In this document: positions 5,146 to 5,375 of the stretch, piece by piece
How the letters are laid out: the number at the start of each line of letters is the position of its first letter
Numbering within the stretch: position 1 is the first letter of the stretch
Assembly (NCBI GenBank): GCA_035304085.1
Contig: DATGQT010000284.1
Coordinates: 1 to 5,375 of the forward strand
From: DATGQT01 sp035304085
Lineage (GTDB): Bacteria; Bacteroidota; Rhodothermia; Rhodothermales; Rubricoccaceae
DNA: 5,375 bases
Direction of reading: 5' to 3'
Translations under genes and position numbers: made by a program
The notes under the pieces: generated by a model
What the model was told of the DNA's origin: nothing
The model's input: only the letters and a program-made list of their open reading frames with translations
Database searches by the model: none

Positions 5146-5375
5146 TCGAGCACGACGGAGCGGGCGCAGAGGGCGGCCTCGGCCTCGTCGTTCGTCGCCA
5201 CCACCACCACGGCGTCGGCCGTCGCGACGAGACCGGCGACGAGGGTGCGCCCCGCCGCGTCGAGGGTGGCCGAGGGCTCGTCGAGGAGGAGGACGGGCGG
5301 GTCGTGGAGGAGCGCGGCGGCGAGGCGGAGGCGCTGGCGCATCCCCGTCGAATACGTCGCCAGCCGGTCGTCGGC
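5142..5375 (-). CDS. ABC transporter ATP-binding subunit, CcmA-like (C-terminal 77 residues; 5' end outside window)
   Basis: Only the C-terminal part is present. The fragment runs through the ABC signature YSTGMRQRL (fragment residues 8-16, in place of LSGGQ), Walker B VLLLDEP (28-34, catalytic Glu33) and D-loop SATLD (35-39), and ends soon after the switch region. The usual switch histidine is replaced by Asn62 in VVATND. The YS(S/T)GM(R/K)QRL signature, DPPVLLLDEP, an Asn in the switch and an abrupt C-terminus resemble the CcmA-type haem-exporter ATPases that I recall from Bacteroidota, where (A/S)(T/S)N replaces STH; cytochrome c maturation is therefore the leading guess. Walker A is outside the window, so activity cannot be judged. 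An internal ATG at 5342 lies within the signature motif and is not a start. Its stop codon overlaps that of comF. Confidence 0.88.
   Translation of the reverse strand, partial: ADDRLATYSTGMRQRLRLAAALLHDPPVLLLDEPSATLDAAGRTLVAGLVATADAVVVVATNDEAEAALCARSVVLD

Noticed and set aside
5142..5342. ABC ATPase as a complete 66-residue protein starting at ATG 5342
   Set aside because: That Met is inside the YSTGMRQRL signature motif, and the frame is open to the window edge, so the gene is truncated by the window rather than short.

Overview
The window is very GC-rich bacterial DNA, above 70% G+C by eye, with strong G/C preference at third codon positions. It holds six genes: five complete, and one cut by the right edge. 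No start codon I examined has a clear Shine-Dalgarno sequence. Two of the leaders carry a TATCTT element resembling the Bacteroidetes -7 box (TAnnTTTG). Together with two outer-membrane-type lipoproteins and a CcmA-like ATPase of Bacteroidota character, this suggests a high-GC Bacteroidota lineage such as Rhodothermia (Rubricoccaceae or Salinibacter relatives). That assignment is inference; the window contains no rRNA or marker gene. I see no tRNA, rRNA, CRISPR array, insertion sequence or phage gene.

Layout, left to right. A small DUF2188 protein with a C-terminal membrane anchor (1-327, minus) diverges from a secreted M28-family zinc peptidase lipoprotein (437-2134, plus) across a 109-bp region with a candidate promoter and a GC palindrome. 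The peptidase gene ends at a strong intrinsic terminator (2179-2216), whose T-tract runs almost into the start of a second lipoprotein of unknown function (2219-2860, plus). That gene converges with a DUF3524/GT4 glycosyltransferase of the tRNA-queuosine alpha-mannosyltransferase (QTMAN/GTDC1) family (2857-3984, minus). Upstream of the glycosyltransferase, and probably in the same transcript, is a 75-residue protein of unknown function (4051-4278, minus). A 147-bp divergent region then leads to a ComF-family phosphoribosyltransferase-like gene (4426-5145, plus), which converges with the 3' end of an ABC transporter ATPase gene (5142-5375, minus).

The genes look mostly like independent housekeeping or envelope functions rather than one pathway: peptide scavenging at the cell surface, likely tRNA modification, DNA-uptake-type ComF, and an exporter ATPase. 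The most unusual material is non-coding. The leaders of the glycosyltransferase and comF genes both carry three degenerate 7-bp tandem repeats of a similar unit (roughly CACSSAM) running up to the ATG, each with an inverted partial copy upstream, so that hairpins can form in more than one register. Both convergent gene pairs overlap through their stop codons by exactly 4 bp, leaving no room for an intergenic terminator. I do not see a clear multi-gene novel system. The best leads are the bacterial QTMAN homologue with its small upstream neighbour, and the heptad-repeat leaders.
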